The notes beneath the pieces were generated by a model that did no database searches, was not told the origin of the DNA, and worked only from the letters and a program-made list of their open reading frames with translations. The position numbers and the translations under genes are program-made. From the NCBI RefSeq assembly GCF_000390185.1, contig NZ_AQHR01000041.1:62001-126000 (forward strand): DNA of 64,000 nt. The letters are read 5' to 3'. The DNA is from Lunatimonas lonarensis. Lineage in GTDB: Bacteria > Bacteroidota > Bacteroidia > Cytophagales > Cyclobacteriaceae. Below are positions 62,890 to 64,000 of this stretch, piece after piece (positions within the stretch are counted from its first letter, which is position 1; every line of letters begins with the position of its first letter).

Positions 62890-64000
62890 ATGGAAACGTT
62901 CACTATAAAAACCCGCTTTAAACGACTTTTGGCAGATACGCTGACACCGGTCAGCATCTATCTGCAAGTTAGGGATCGGTACTCCAATCCCATCCTGCTG
63001 GAGAGTTCCGACTACCATGGCAATGACAACAGTTATTCCTATATATGCTGTGATCCCATTGCTACTTTTTCGTTGGTCAACGGAGAGATCCGGGAAACCT
63101 ATCCGGATCTCTCCGGTCATACCTATACCCTTCAAAAAGGAGACCGGGTTATGGATTCCCTGCAGGCGTTTTCAAGAAGGTTTCAAGATCAAAAACTGGA
63201 TTTCAAATTCATTACCTCCGGATTGTTCGGTTACACCCAATACGATGCGGTTTCGCATTTTGAGGATATCACCTTGACGCGTCCCGGTGCAAGTGAGCAG
63301 CCAATTATGCAGTATGCGGTGTACCGGAACATGATTGTGGTAGACCATTTCAAAAACGAGCTTTACATTATCGAACATTACCTTGAGGGCGAGGATGGGG
63401 AGTCGGGCATCCCCCGGATAGAGATGATCCTAAACAACAAAAATATCCCGAGTTATTCATTCCAGTTGGAAGGGGAGGAAACATCCAATTATACGGATCT
63501 TGAATTTCTGGACATTCTGAGCAAAGGTAGGGACCACTGTTTTAAGGGAGATGTTTTCCAGATTGTTTTGTCCAGGTCTTTTTCGGCGGGCTTCACGGGA
63601 GACGAATTCAACGTGTACCGTGCCCTGCGATCCATTAACCCCTCTCCCTACCTGTTCTACTTTGACTACGGATCCTACAAGGTGTTTGGAAGTTCCCCGG
63701 AAGCACAGATTGTGATCAAGGGAAACAAGGCGACGATTTATCCGATAGCCGGAACCTTTCGCCGAACAGGCAATGATCAGGCAGATGCAGAGCTTGCCAT
63801 CAAACTCTACGACGATCCAAAAGAAAATTCCGAGCATGTAATGCTGGTAGACCTTGCAAGAAATGATTTAAGTAGGTCATCTGAAAAAGTTGAGGTAGAG
63901 GTATTTAAGGAAATACAATATTATTCCCATGTCATTCACTTGGTATCCAAGGTCACGGGGGTTTTGCCCGCAGGTGCAAATCCACTGCAACTCGTAGCGG
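62890..64000 (+). CDS. trpE: Anthranilate synthase component I (TrpE), partial
   Basis: 370 residues are in the window and the frame is still open at the edge. METFTIKTRFKRLLADTLTP is the family start. NPILLESSDYHGND keeps the LLES motif of the tryptophan feedback site. GDVFQIVLSRSFSAGF, RSINPSPYLFYFDYGSYKVF, GSSPEAQIVIK, PIAGTFRRTGND and ENSEHVMLVDLARNDLSR are conserved catalytic-domain motifs. TrpE converts chorismate with ammonia from TrpG into anthranilate. Preceded by an attenuator, so it is controlled both by Trp feedback and by attenuation. Confidence 0.96.
   Translation, partial: METFTIKTRFKRLLADTLTPVSIYLQVRDRYSNPILLESSDYHGNDNSYSYICCDPIATFSLVNGEIRETYPDLSGHTYTLQKGDRVMDSLQAFSRRFQDQKLDFKFITSGLFGYTQYDAVSHFEDITLTRPGASEQPIMQYAVYRNMIVVDHFKNELYIIEHYLEGEDGESGIPRIEMILNNKNIPSYSFQLEGEETSNYTDLEFLDILSKGRDHCFKGDVFQIVLSRSFSAGFTGDEFNVYRALRSINPSPYLFYFDYGSYKVFGSSPEAQIVIKGNKATIYPIAGTFRRTGNDQADAELAIKLYDDPKENSEHVMLVDLARNDLSRSSEKVEVEVFKEIQYYSHVIHLVSKVTGVLPAGANPLQLVA

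Overview
The window reads as a chromosome segment of a member of the Bacteroidota, most likely a marine or saline Cytophagales of the Cyclobacteriaceae type. The evidence is a SusC/SusD pair with a FecR-type anti-sigma factor, many lipoproteins with short Bacteroidota lipoboxes, promoters of the TTTG-N18..20-TAnnTTTG form, an almost complete lack of Shine-Dalgarno sequences, and housekeeping proteins (OmpH, an FtsE-like ATPase, an OmpA/PD40 protein, a CCA-adding enzyme) of the forms found in this phylum. The genus is an inference.

Layout. 1-7.3 kb: housekeeping and envelope genes (a fused MsrA-MsrB lipoprotein cut by the window edge, PspC, an AlbA_2 protein, a histone-deacetylase-like hydrolase, an OmpH/Skp lipoprotein, a deoxyhypusine-synthase homologue and an OmpA/PD40 protein). 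7.5-22.4 kb: a defence island that is visibly more AT-rich than its flanks. It has gene fragments at both edges (a TPR remnant on the left, a helicase-like N-terminal stub on the right). Between them lies a type III restriction-modification cluster: mod, a Schlafen/AlbA-type ATPase, res, a frameshifted small gene, a PLD-SNF2 helicase and a DUF4391 gene. A remnant of an IS21-family element with a repeat-rich flank follows, then an AbiEi/AbiEii-type toxin-antitoxin pair.

22.5-32.7 kb: a compact operon for sulfated-sugar processing outside the cytoplasm. It encodes a lipoprotein formylglycine-generating enzyme, two Cys-type sulfatases, a cytochrome c/beta-propeller lipoprotein and a Tat-exported enolase-superfamily enzyme. 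A receiver-only response regulator and a secreted BNR_4 propeller protein follow. 33-36.4 kb: a cold-shock-domain protein with a structured leader, a DUF4136 lipoprotein, a TIM-barrel isomerase, an alpha/beta hydrolase and a hypothetical protein. 36.5-41.7 kb (minus strand): a molybdenum-cofactor cluster in the order moaD-moaE-moaA-moeB-moeA-xdhC, without moaC.

41.9-53.9 kb: a FecR-SusC-SusD locus that runs into a sugar-acid catabolic set: an HpcH/HpaI aldolase, a GntP permease, a Tat-exported UxuA-like TIM barrel, a GarR-type reductase and a GudD-type dehydratase. Together they match the glucarate to tartronate-semialdehyde route. 54-64 kb: a YdeI-like protein, a penicillin acylase, a CCA-adding enzyme, a TPR protein, an FtsE-like ATPase, fructose-6-phosphate aldolase/transaldolase, the SRP RNA, a small lipoprotein, and finally trpE preceded by a textbook trp attenuator with a Trp-Trp-Trp leader peptide.

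The strongest candidates for new biology are: the type III RM cluster with an AlbA-type ATPase that carries a heptad-repeat tail, with a decayed copy of the same 21-bp repeat continuing downstream; the apparently self-contained periplasmic desulfation/oxidation/dehydration operon; and the attenuator and operator structures in front of trpE and the AbiE-type pair.
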